From: Bacteroidota bacterium
GTDB lineage: Bacteria > Bacteroidota > Bacteroidia > Flavobacteriales > Flavobacteriaceae
NCBI GenBank assembly: GCA_004356305.1
Contig: SMXJ01000116.1
Location: 1-14,933, forward strand
Length of the DNA stretch: 14,933 nucleotides
Direction: 5' to 3'
The notes beneath the pieces are model-generated. The model searched no databases, had not been told where the DNA came from, and was given only the letters and a program-made list of their open reading frames with translations. Below, one piece after another: positions 7,767 to 14,213 of the stretch. The translations under genes were made by a program, and so were the position numbers. Position 1 is the first letter of the stretch; the number at the start of each line of letters is the position of its first letter.

Positions 7767-8579
7767 TTAGTCTAAGGAAGTGATCTCTATTTCTACCCGT
7801 CTGTCAAATTGATCCCCTCTACCTGTAGATTGTCGATATGCCATCCCAATATAGCGCATACGTTTTGTTTCGATTCCTTGTTTTGCTAAATAGTTGTGCA
7901 AGGCCTTAGCTCTGGCCTCGGAGAGATTTTCTTTTCCGGTTCTCACATTTTTTAGATCTTTCCCGGGCTGCATCGGGTCACCGCAACAGATATGGCCAAT
8001 AAGTTTGAACTTCACATCAGGGTTTCGCTTTAGGAAATCCACCAATTCTTCAAGAGCTTCTATACTCTCGTCCATGATCACATCACGATCTGTATAGAAC
8101 ATAATTCCTTGAAGTGTAATTTTATCCCCTTTTTTGGGTTCCATTAACATTGCGATGGTCGCCTGGGGGACCTCGGGAATGGCTGGGGGTTCCATGATTT
8201 CACCCTCTAGCGGAACGTGGTCTGTTTTTAGATGAACCAATATATCGACTCTTCTGTTCTTCGCGGCATCACTACTTAATTCGCCATACCCTATGGTAGA
8301 TATGATCGTGAATTCGCGAAGTTCTACTTTCACACTTTCGGCTCTATTTTGTGATAAATTGAGATTATATTCCTCGCCTCCAACGCTATTTGCATATCCC
8401 TTGATGTGTACATCCAGATCATTTTTATTACTGAATTTTTTGATGATATCCAGCAGTGCGTAATGCTCTGCAGTGAGTTGGTAAGCAGCGTTTTCAAAAA
8501 AAATTGAGAATTTCTGTACCTCAAATTGGGCGTTGATATTAACAATAAATAAGAAAAGTATAAAGGTAATCCGTTTCAA
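7767..8579 (-). CDS. Exported protein with two tandem OmpA-like domains
   Basis: A 270-residue protein with a signal peptide (MKRITFILFLFIVNINAQ, cut near Ala17/Gln18) and no beta-barrel. It is built of two OmpA C-terminal (MotB-like) domains. Domain 1 (about residues 25-117) has FFENAAYQLT, LNLSQNRAESV (73-83), GYGE (97-100) and NRRVDI (108-113). Domain 2 (about 155-266) has IMFYTDRDVI, KLIGHICC (192-199), ENLSEARAKAL (217-227) and DRRVEIEI (259-266). A Pro-rich linker (about 123-140) joins them. The LSxxRA and [ND]RRV arginines are present in both, but the Asp of the usual TDxxG peptidoglycan-binding site is not (GYANSVG in domain 1, GHICCG in domain 2). It is periplasmic or outer-membrane associated by inference; the exact role is unknown. 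It lies 67 nt after the aminotransferase gene and may be cotranscribed with it. Confidence 0.82.
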   Translation of the reverse strand: MKRITFILFLFIVNINAQFEVQKFSIFFENAAYQLTAEHYALLDIIKKFSNKNDLDVHIKGYANSVGGEEYNLNLSQNRAESVKVELREFTIISTIGYGELSSDAAKNRRVDILVHLKTDHVPLEGEIMEPPAIPEVPQATIAMLMEPKKGDKITLQGIMFYTDRDVIMDESIEALEELVDFLKRNPDVKFKLIGHICCGDPMQPGKDLKNVRTGKENLSEARAKALHNYLAKQGIETKRMRYIGMAYRQSTGRGDQFDRRVEIEITSLD

Positions 8580-8580
8580 T

Positions 8581-8598
8581 GGTACAGGATTTAGTACC
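8581..8598 (-). promoter_or_regulatory. Small hairpin just upstream of the OmpA-like start codon
   Basis: GGTAC (8581-8585) and GTACC (8594-8598) can pair as a 5-bp stem with an 8-nt loop, ending one base before the ATG at 8579. A TATTTTTA (minus strand, 8607-8600), near the -7 consensus, lies on the upstream side. If transcription begins further up, the hairpin would cover the ribosome-binding zone. No T-run follows, so it is not an intrinsic terminator. The stem is short. Confidence 0.25.
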
Positions 8599-8646
8599 CT
8601 AAAAATAAAGATTTTTCAACTTAAAATGAAGACAATCAAGAAATAA

Positions 8647-9834
8647 CTATTCTAAAACTTCCTTTATTCGTCGCATAGCCTCGATGATATCTTTGTCCGA
8701 AGCAGCATAAGAAATTCGGATACAATTTGGATCACCAAATGCTTCGCCTGTAACGGTTGCAACTTTGGCCTCTTCCAATAAATAGATTGCAAAATCGCTC
8801 GCATTGTTAATGATCTTGCCTCGATATGTCTTTCCGAAATAATAGGAAATATCGGGGAAGACGTAAAAAGCTCCATCGGGCTCATTGACTTTGATACCCG
8901 GAATTTCTGCCAGTAACCCTAGTATCAAGCTTCTTCTTTCCTTAAACGCATCTACCATATACTGAATTCTGCTAGGCGGATTCTCCAAGGCAGCTATTGA
9001 GGCTCTTTGTGCAATACAGTTGGCACCGCTGGTAACCTGTCCTTGCATTTTATTGCAAGCTCTGGCGATATATTCCGGTGCTCCCATGTATCCGATTCGC
9101 CAACCCGTCATCGAGAAGGCTTTCGACACTCCATTCACAGTCACTGTACGATCGTACATATCTTCAAAAGCAGCCATGGAAACATGTCCGCCCACGTAAT
9201 TGATATGTTCGTAGATCTCATCACTCACCACAATTATGTTTGGGTATTTCACCAATACATCGGCCAAAGCACGAAGTTCATCTTTTGAATAGACTGAACC
9301 ACTTGGATTGCAAGGGGAACTGTAGATCATCATTTTTGTCTTAGGCGTGATAGCGGCCTCCAGGGCTTGAGGAGTAACTTTAAAATCATTATCAATTGTT
9401 GTAGAAATCTCAACAGGAATACCACCCGCCACTTTGCTAATATCGCTATAACTTACCCAATAAGGCGCAGGTAATAATACTTCATCACCTTCGTTTAACA
9501 ATACCTGCGCAAGGTTTGCCAAAGATTGCTTTGCACCGGTGGAAACTACGATCTGTGAGGGGGTATAACTTAAATTATTGTCTCGTTTAAATTTGGTGAT
9601 GATGGCTTGTTTTAGATCACCATATCCATCTACCGGTGTATACGAATGGTAGTTGTCCTTAATCGCCTGAATCGCTGCTTCTTTGACAAATTCAGGTACC
9701 GTAAAGTCTGGTTCTCCCAAACTTAAACCGATGATATCATTTCCTTGTTCTTTTAATTCGCGCGCTTTTGCCGCCATGGCTAAGGTGGCAGAGGTAGCCA
9801 TGTTATTCACACGGTTGGAGAGTCTTGAGTTCAT
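8647..9834 (-). CDS. PLP-dependent aminotransferase, aspartate aminotransferase family (class I, Ib-like)
   Basis: A fold-type I aminotransferase of 395 residues, standard for the subgroup that includes Thermus-type aspartate aminotransferase. Key residues are visible: LSLGEPDF (38-45) near the substrate, STGAKQSL (98-105) for the phosphate, Asn176 in SPCNPSG, Asp205 and Tyr208 in SDEIYEH, the Schiff-base Lys238 in GVSKAFSMTGWRIGY with Arg246, and the alpha-carboxylate-binding Arg373 in CIRISYA. It moves an amino group between an amino acid and a 2-oxo acid, most likely aspartate/2-oxoglutarate, though aromatic or other substrates cannot be excluded. It lies 5 nt after the desaturase gene in the same direction and so is very probably cotranscribed; the pairing has no obvious metabolic logic. 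Confidence 0.93.
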   Translation of the reverse strand: MNSRLSNRVNNMATSATLAMAAKARELKEQGNDIIGLSLGEPDFTVPEFVKEAAIQAIKDNYHSYTPVDGYGDLKQAIITKFKRDNNLSYTPSQIVVSTGAKQSLANLAQVLLNEGDEVLLPAPYWVSYSDISKVAGGIPVEISTTIDNDFKVTPQALEAAITPKTKMMIYSSPCNPSGSVYSKDELRALADVLVKYPNIIVVSDEIYEHINYVGGHVSMAAFEDMYDRTVTVNGVSKAFSMTGWRIGYMGAPEYIARACNKMQGQVTSGANCIAQRASIAALENPPSRIQYMVDAFKERRSLILGLLAEIPGIKVNEPDGAFYVFPDISYYFGKTYRGKIINNASDFAIYLLEEAKVATVTGEAFGDPNCIRISYAASDKDIIEAMRRIKEVLE

Positions 9835-9839
9835 AGCAT

Positions 9840-10940
9840 TTAAACAGAGAGAGCGGGCTTCATCCCCATTTGTTTAAGGTGTTTGAAATGGGCAATAAGT
9901 GCTTTACGGGTTGTTTTGTACTCTTTGTATGGTAAGTTAAATTCCTTCGTCGTTTTTCTTACTATTGCCGAAATTTTCGTGTAATGTATATGGCTGATAT
10001 TAGGAAACATATGATGCTCCACTTGGTGATTTAATCCACCGGTAAACCAATTCGTGATCTTGTTCTTTGTCGAGAAGTTCACCGTAGTAAATAGTTGATG
10101 AATTGCCCATGTGTTCTCCATCGTTCCTGATGGATCCGGGAGTACCATATCTGCATCTTCTACCACATGCGCCAACTGAAATACCATACTTAAAATTATA
10201 CCGGCTACGTAATGCATAATAAAAAACCCAATTAAGATTTTCCACCAGGCGATCTCAAAAAACAGCATAGGGATCAAGATCCAAATTCCGATATAAATCA
10301 GTTTGGTGATAATTAAAACACTCCATTGCTTCATAGGAGTAGGTAATTTCCCGTAGGACAATTTCTGAGCGAGATAGCGTTTGGTCTGCATAAAATCTGA
10401 AGTCACGACCCAATTAATAGTTAGCAAACCATAAAAGAAAATGCTGTAAATATGTTGAAACTTATGAAATCTATGCCATTTAGAGTGTTTGGAAAAACGA
10501 AGTATTCTACCCGCTTCCAAATCTTCGTCGTGCCCATGGATGTTTGTATAGGTATGATGCAGTACATTGTGTTGTACTTGCCAGTTGTATACATTCCCTG
10601 CGAGAATATACATACTGCCTCCCATCACTTTGTTGATCCACTTTTTTGAAGAATAAGCCCCATGATTGGCATCATGCATCACATTCATTCCAACACCCGC
10701 CATTCCTACACCCATCACTATGGTAAGTAGCAATAGAGCCCACCAAGGAAAATCAAGTGTTAAAAATAAAAAGTAAGGGCAAAGAAACAACGAAAACATA
10801 ATGACGGTTTTTAAATGCAGTTTCCAATTTCCATTACGGGAAATGTTGTTGTCCTTAAAATAATTGTTTACACGTTGGTTGAGAGTCCTGAAAAACTTTG
10901 CAGAATCTACTTTTGAGAATTTTAACTTAGCTATGGTCAC
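9840..10940 (-). CDS. Membrane fatty-acid (acyl-CoA/acyl-lipid) desaturase, QxxHH type
   Basis: A 366-residue integral membrane di-iron desaturase. The three histidine boxes are present: HDANH (residues 89-93), HNVLHH (124-129) and QVEHH (306-310). The Gln in the third box, in HQVEHHMFP, is the mark of the front-end Delta5/Delta6 desaturase group (linoleoyl-CoA desaturase-like); no N-terminal cytochrome b5 domain is present, as usual for bacterial members. Hydrophobic spans lie at about 46-62, 66-86, 165-180, 208-228 and 235-256, with histidine boxes facing the cytoplasm. It would insert a double bond into membrane fatty acids, adjusting fluidity; the bond position cannot be read from sequence. 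The N-terminal LxFxxVDSxKFFxTLxxRVNxYF region is also typical of this bacterial family. First gene in the operon with the aminotransferase. Confidence 0.93.
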   Translation of the reverse strand: MTIAKLKFSKVDSAKFFRTLNQRVNNYFKDNNISRNGNWKLHLKTVIMFSLFLCPYFLFLTLDFPWWALLLLTIVMGVGMAGVGMNVMHDANHGAYSSKKWINKVMGGSMYILAGNVYNWQVQHNVLHHTYTNIHGHDEDLEAGRILRFSKHSKWHRFHKFQHIYSIFFYGLLTINWVVTSDFMQTKRYLAQKLSYGKLPTPMKQWSVLIITKLIYIGIWILIPMLFFEIAWWKILIGFFIMHYVAGIILSMVFQLAHVVEDADMVLPDPSGTMENTWAIHQLFTTVNFSTKNKITNWFTGGLNHQVEHHMFPNISHIHYTKISAIVRKTTKEFNLPYKEYKTTRKALIAHFKHLKQMGMKPALSV

Positions 10941-10961
10941 TGTCTTGTCTTTTTAATTGAG

Positions 10962-10977
10962 TTCCTGAAAACAGGAA
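10962..10977. repeat. Perfect dyad at the desaturase transcription start, candidate operator
   Basis: TTCCTG (10962-10967) and CAGGAA (10972-10977) flank AAAA. The dyad lies just downstream of the presumed -7 element, around the predicted transcription start, 22 nt before the desaturase ATG. It could be a regulator-binding site or a small 5'-leader hairpin. No regulator is identified. Confidence 0.35.
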
Positions 10978-10981
10978 AATG

Positions 10982-10989
10982 CAAAAATA
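10982..10989 (-). promoter_or_regulatory. Putative -7 element of the desaturase-aminotransferase operon
   Basis: The minus strand reads TATTTTTG, an exact TAnnTTTG match, ending about 41 nt before the desaturase ATG at 10940. No convincing -33 TTG is seen about 19 nt upstream. The element is at a sensible distance and lies in non-coding DNA. Confidence 0.45.
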
Positions 10990-11044
10990 CACATCTTAAA
11001 TGTAATAGAGAGATTGCTTTTCTTAAAATTTATATAAGATATCC

Positions 11045-11052
11045 TACTTTTG
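11045..11052 (+). promoter_or_regulatory. Putative -7 element of rsmG
   Basis: TACTTTTG matches TAnnTTTG and ends 16 nt before the rsmG ATG, giving a leader of about 10 nt. The upstream -33 region is weak: the nearest TTG (11014-11016) is 28 nt away. Confidence 0.45.
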
Positions 11053-11068
11053 CCGTTAATAATTCCTT

Positions 11069-11695
11069 ATGGATATCATATTAAAATACTTTCCAGACCT
11101 TTCTGACGAGCAATTAAGGCAGTTTGAGCTGCTATCTGTCCTCTATAAAGACTGGAATCTTAAGATCAATGTCGTATCTCGCAAAGACATCGATGAGCTC
11201 TATTTAAGACACGTATTGCATTCATTGGGAATCGCGAAGGTGCTATCTTTTCATCCGGGCTCAAAATTGCTGGATGCAGGCTCCGGAGGCGGGTTTCCGG
11301 GGATTCCTCTGGCAATTCTGTTTCCGGATACACATTTTCATTTGGTCGATAGTATCGGCAAAAAAATAAGGGTTGTTAAAGAAGTTTCCGTGGGTCTCGG
11401 ACTTAATAATATTCAAGCCACCAATGCCCGCGTGGAAACCGATAAGGGTCAATACGACTTCATTATAAGTAGGGCGGTTGCACAAATGGAAACTTTTGTG
11501 CATTGGACCAGATACCACGTAACCAAAAAAAGCCTTCACGAATTAAAAAATGGCATCCTGTATTTAAAGGGAGGCGATTTGAGAGAAGAGCTTTCAAAAT
11601 TTCCCAACGCCACGGTGTATCCGTTAGCCAATTATTTTGAAGAGGATTTTTTTGAAACCAAGTCTGTGGTGCATCTGCCATTGAAATTTAAATGA
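11069..11695 (+). CDS. rsmG: 16S rRNA (guanine527-N7)-methyltransferase RsmG (GidB)
   Basis: A 208-residue Rossmann-fold SAM-dependent methyltransferase that makes m7G527 in the decoding region of 16S rRNA; its loss is known to give low-level streptomycin resistance in several bacteria. The N-terminal part shows WNLKINVVSRKDIDELYLRH, split here as KINVVSRKD (32-40) and ELYLRHVLHSLGI (43-55), which are family signatures. The SAM motif is LLDAGSGGGFPGIPLAI (67-83), followed by LVDSIGKKIRVVKEV (92-106), and SRAVAQ (134-139) near the active site. Length is normal for the family. It starts at ATG 11069 behind a TAnnTTTG element and ends 57 nt before the T9SS cargo gene. Confidence 0.96.
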   Translation: MDIILKYFPDLSDEQLRQFELLSVLYKDWNLKINVVSRKDIDELYLRHVLHSLGIAKVLSFHPGSKLLDAGSGGGFPGIPLAILFPDTHFHLVDSIGKKIRVVKEVSVGLGLNNIQATNARVETDKGQYDFIISRAVAQMETFVHWTRYHVTKKSLHELKNGILYLKGGDLREELSKFPNATVYPLANYFEEDFFETKSVVHLPLKFK

Positions 11696-11716
11696 GTTAA
11701 TCAATAATAAAAGACC

Positions 11717-11724
11717 TACATTTA
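11717..11724 (+). promoter_or_regulatory. Weak -7-like element before the T9SS cargo gene
   Basis: TACATTTA departs from TAnnTTTG only in the last base. It ends 28 nt before the ATG at 11753. No -33 TTG is well placed, so the gene may instead depend on read-through from rsmG, whose stop lies 57 nt upstream. Confidence 0.2.
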
Positions 11725-11752
11725 CGAAAATTTTTTTTAAAAAAGTATTGCT

Positions 11753-14101
11753 ATGAAATATTTAAAAATCTTACTTCTTTTAGTACCGGTATTGACATTT
11801 GGACAAACCATTACTCTAAAAGGGTCACTTACAAATGGTAATTCAGGAACCGATATTTGGGAGTATATCGATGCGAACACTGGAAACGTATATGCCATAG
11901 TAGGAGGTAATGGAATGTCTGTTGTAGATGTTACAGACCCCACAACACCTGTACAAGTAGCACACCTCACTAATGTTCCCGGATTTGATGTTAAGGTATG
12001 GGATCATTACGCTTATTGTGGTACATCAGGTGGAGGTACCGGCAGAGTGGTTGATCTTAGCGACCCAACTAACCCACAAATTGTGGGGAGTTTTCCCTCT
12101 CCACATAATATCTTTATAGATGAAAGAGGATATATGTTTAATTCCTCTCCAGGAGTTAGAATATATGATTTAAATCCAGATCCTACATCTCCCTTGTTTT
12201 TAATACAGGTAGGAAGCGGAGGTCACGATGTTACCGTTAGAGGTAATTTAATGATCGATTGTCATGGAGGATCCGGGACAAATTTATATGATGTTACAGA
12301 CCCGGCCGCACCTATATTACTTTCAAGTATAACAGATCCTACCATATCATATCATCATCAAGGAGATATTTCTACAGATGGTAACTACCTGTATATCTGT
12401 GATGAAGGAGCTAATCATCCTCAAGCCGATATTAGTGTTTGGAATATTTCGGATATTAATAATCCTTTTAGAGTTAGTGATGTAGCAGACCCAACCGCTA
12501 TAGTGCATAATCTTTATGTAATAGGGGATTATGCGTATGCTTCTTATTATACCGCAGGATTTAAAGTATTTGATATTACAGATCCTTCGCAGTTAGTCTT
12601 GGCAGATGTGTATGATACTAATAATGCTACAGGTGAAAATTTTGGAGGTGCATTTGGTGTTTATCCATCACCGGTAACAGCAAATATCTACATAAATGAC
12701 AATTCTGGGGTTTATATCTTTGGATTTAGCGAGTTGGGCGTTTTTGCAAAAGATGTTGGAGTTAATAACATAATTACACCCGTTAATGGGATTTTAACCA
12801 ATGCAGAGGTCGTTGAGATTGGTATTCGTAATTTTGGTCTTGACGCACAATCCAATATTCCTTTAGAACTCAGGGTTGATGGAAATTTAGTGGCTGCTGA
12901 AACATTTACAGGGACCATTAACGCTGGCGATACAGCAACCTATCAATTTACACAAACTGTTGATTTATCAACATCCGGCCAAACCTATACTATTGAAGCC
13001 AAAACAATATTAGTTGGTGATGAGTTTACAAATAATGATGATTTTACAAAAGAAGTAACACATTTGTTGAATAATGATATTGGGGTTCTAGCTATAACAT
13101 CCCCTGTATCAGGGTCTGGATTGGGAATTGAGACCATATCAATTACGATCAAAAATTTTGGTGCAAGTCCGCAATCGAATTTTGAAGTACAATATATTCT
13201 GGATGGAGGGTCACCCGTAGTTGAAACTTTTACAGGAACTATCAATTCTGAAGAAGAATTAAGTTATGACTTTTCTCAAACCGCAGATTTCTCAGCTTTA
13301 GGCACCTATAACCTTAGTGCCAAAACCTTGTTGGGTGGAGACGGTGACACTTCTAATGATGAAGTTTCAGTTGTAATTGAACATGTGATCTGTCAACCGA
13401 GTATGGATTGCTCCTTTGGCGATGGATTCCAATTATTTCAAATTGAAGAAATAAACAATCCATCGGGATGTGAAGGCTATGGAGACTTTACTCATCTTAT
13501 AGCAAATTTATCACCAGGCAACACATATGATTTAACGATTACTACAGGATACGGAGATCAATTTGTAAGTGTTTGGATCGATTATAATGATGATTATGTA
13601 TATACCGCAAATGAATTAGTCGTAGATAATTATGTGATTGCCCCAGGGCAAGGCTCCGGTACGTATACGGAAACAATGGATTTGGTAGTTCCGGCTAATG
13701 CTACTTTAGGTGAACACACAATGCGTGCTAAAACTAATTGGAATGCTCCGGTCCCACCGGATGCCTGTGAGGTAACTCAATATGGTGAAACAGAAGATTA
13801 TACGGCAAACATCGGGGTTTTAGGTTTGGATGATTTATCCATAGCTCAAGCAGATTTAATTGTTATTGCCCTACCAAACAATAGGTTTAATATTTCATTA
13901 ATTACAAGTTTTGATGGTAAAGCATCTGTGAGTGTCTTTAATATGTTAGGCCAACAATTATCTTTAAATAATATATTTAAAGAAGGTGATAGATATAATT
14001 TAGATCTGGATATGTCTGGTGTTTCCAGTGGTATTTACCTGATTAAAATGGGAAGTCAGGAATATAACATATTTAAAACTGCCAGGATTATTGTAAAATA
14101 G
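11753..14101 (+). CDS. Secreted choice-of-anchor-B (LVIVD beta-propeller) protein with CARDB-like repeats, GEVED domain and T9SS type A sorting domain
   Basis: A 782-residue exported protein. Residues 1-18 are a signal peptide (KYLKILLLLVPVLTFGQ). Residues about 19-326 form an LVIVD-type propeller of the choice-of-anchor B family: DIWEYIDANTGNVYAIVG, recurrent DVTDP/DLSDP/DITDP turns (59, 101, 180, 274), and conserved His in PHNIFID (118), GHDV (158), CHGG (171), YHHQGD (201-202) and VHNLYV (252). Two CARDB-like Ig-fold repeats follow (about 334-441 and 442-546), then a GEVED-type domain (about 547-690; WIDYNDDYVYT at 608-618 and GETEDY at 678-683), and a C-terminal T9SS type A domain (about 703-782; SVFNMLGQQL, SGIYLIK, ARIIVK). 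The usual PNP of that domain is PNN. By inference it is exported by Sec, moved across the outer membrane by T9SS and attached to the cell surface or released. Its ligand or enzymatic activity is unknown. Confidence 0.87.
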   Translation: MKYLKILLLLVPVLTFGQTITLKGSLTNGNSGTDIWEYIDANTGNVYAIVGGNGMSVVDVTDPTTPVQVAHLTNVPGFDVKVWDHYAYCGTSGGGTGRVVDLSDPTNPQIVGSFPSPHNIFIDERGYMFNSSPGVRIYDLNPDPTSPLFLIQVGSGGHDVTVRGNLMIDCHGGSGTNLYDVTDPAAPILLSSITDPTISYHHQGDISTDGNYLYICDEGANHPQADISVWNISDINNPFRVSDVADPTAIVHNLYVIGDYAYASYYTAGFKVFDITDPSQLVLADVYDTNNATGENFGGAFGVYPSPVTANIYINDNSGVYIFGFSELGVFAKDVGVNNIITPVNGILTNAEVVEIGIRNFGLDAQSNIPLELRVDGNLVAAETFTGTINAGDTATYQFTQTVDLSTSGQTYTIEAKTILVGDEFTNNDDFTKEVTHLLNNDIGVLAITSPVSGSGLGIETISITIKNFGASPQSNFEVQYILDGGSPVVETFTGTINSEEELSYDFSQTADFSALGTYNLSAKTLLGGDGDTSNDEVSVVIEHVICQPSMDCSFGDGFQLFQIEEINNPSGCEGYGDFTHLIANLSPGNTYDLTITTGYGDQFVSVWIDYNDDYVYTANELVVDNYVIAPGQGSGTYTETMDLVVPANATLGEHTMRAKTNWNAPVPPDACEVTQYGETEDYTANIGVLGLDDLSIAQADLIVIALPNNRFNISLITSFDGKASVSVFNMLGQQLSLNNIFKEGDRYNLDLDMSGVSSGIYLIKMGSQEYNIFKTARIIVK
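12752..13384 (+). repeat. Two tandem copies of a CARDB-like module inside the secreted protein
   Basis: Residues 334-441 and 442-544 align along their length: DVGVNNIITP / DIGVLAITSP, IRNFGLDAQSN / IKNFGASPQSN, ETFTGTINAG / ETFTGTINSE, TIEAKTILVGD / NLSAKTLLGGD and TNNDDFTKEVTH / TSNDEVSVVIEH. The DNA copies differ at many sites, so the duplication is not recent. Adhesion and spacer modules of this kind are common in T9SS cargo proteins. Confidence 0.8.
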
Positions 14102-14158
14102 AGTTTTCAATGTGATCTCTTAAAATATACTTACTGCTGAATGTGTTTATATGAATTG

Positions 14159-14173
14159 AATAAATAATTTATT
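14159..14173. terminator. AT-only inverted repeat between convergent genes
   Basis: AATAAAT and ATTTATT are perfect arms around one central base in the 112-nt gap between the secreted-protein gene and the dehydrogenase gene. It could act as a weak two-way terminator, but the stem is all A-T and could be chance. Confidence 0.2.
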
Positions 14174-14213
14174 ATAAACAAGATTCATGAATTTTATATC
14201 ATTATTTAGTACT

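Noticed and set aside
9007..9288. Plus-strand frame of 93 codons opposite the aminotransferase gene
   Set aside because: It covers the strongly conserved catalytic-region codons of the aminotransferase in antisense and has no start context or homology that I recognise.
11261..11681. Minus-strand frames of 72-92 codons opposite rsmG
   Set aside because: They are complements of the conserved RsmG SAM-binding region and carry no domain of their own.
11929..12302. Repeated 14-nt GATGTTACAGACCC at 11929 and about 12290
   Set aside because: It encodes the recurrent DVTDP turn of the propeller blades, so it reflects the protein repeat and not a mobile or regulatory DNA repeat.
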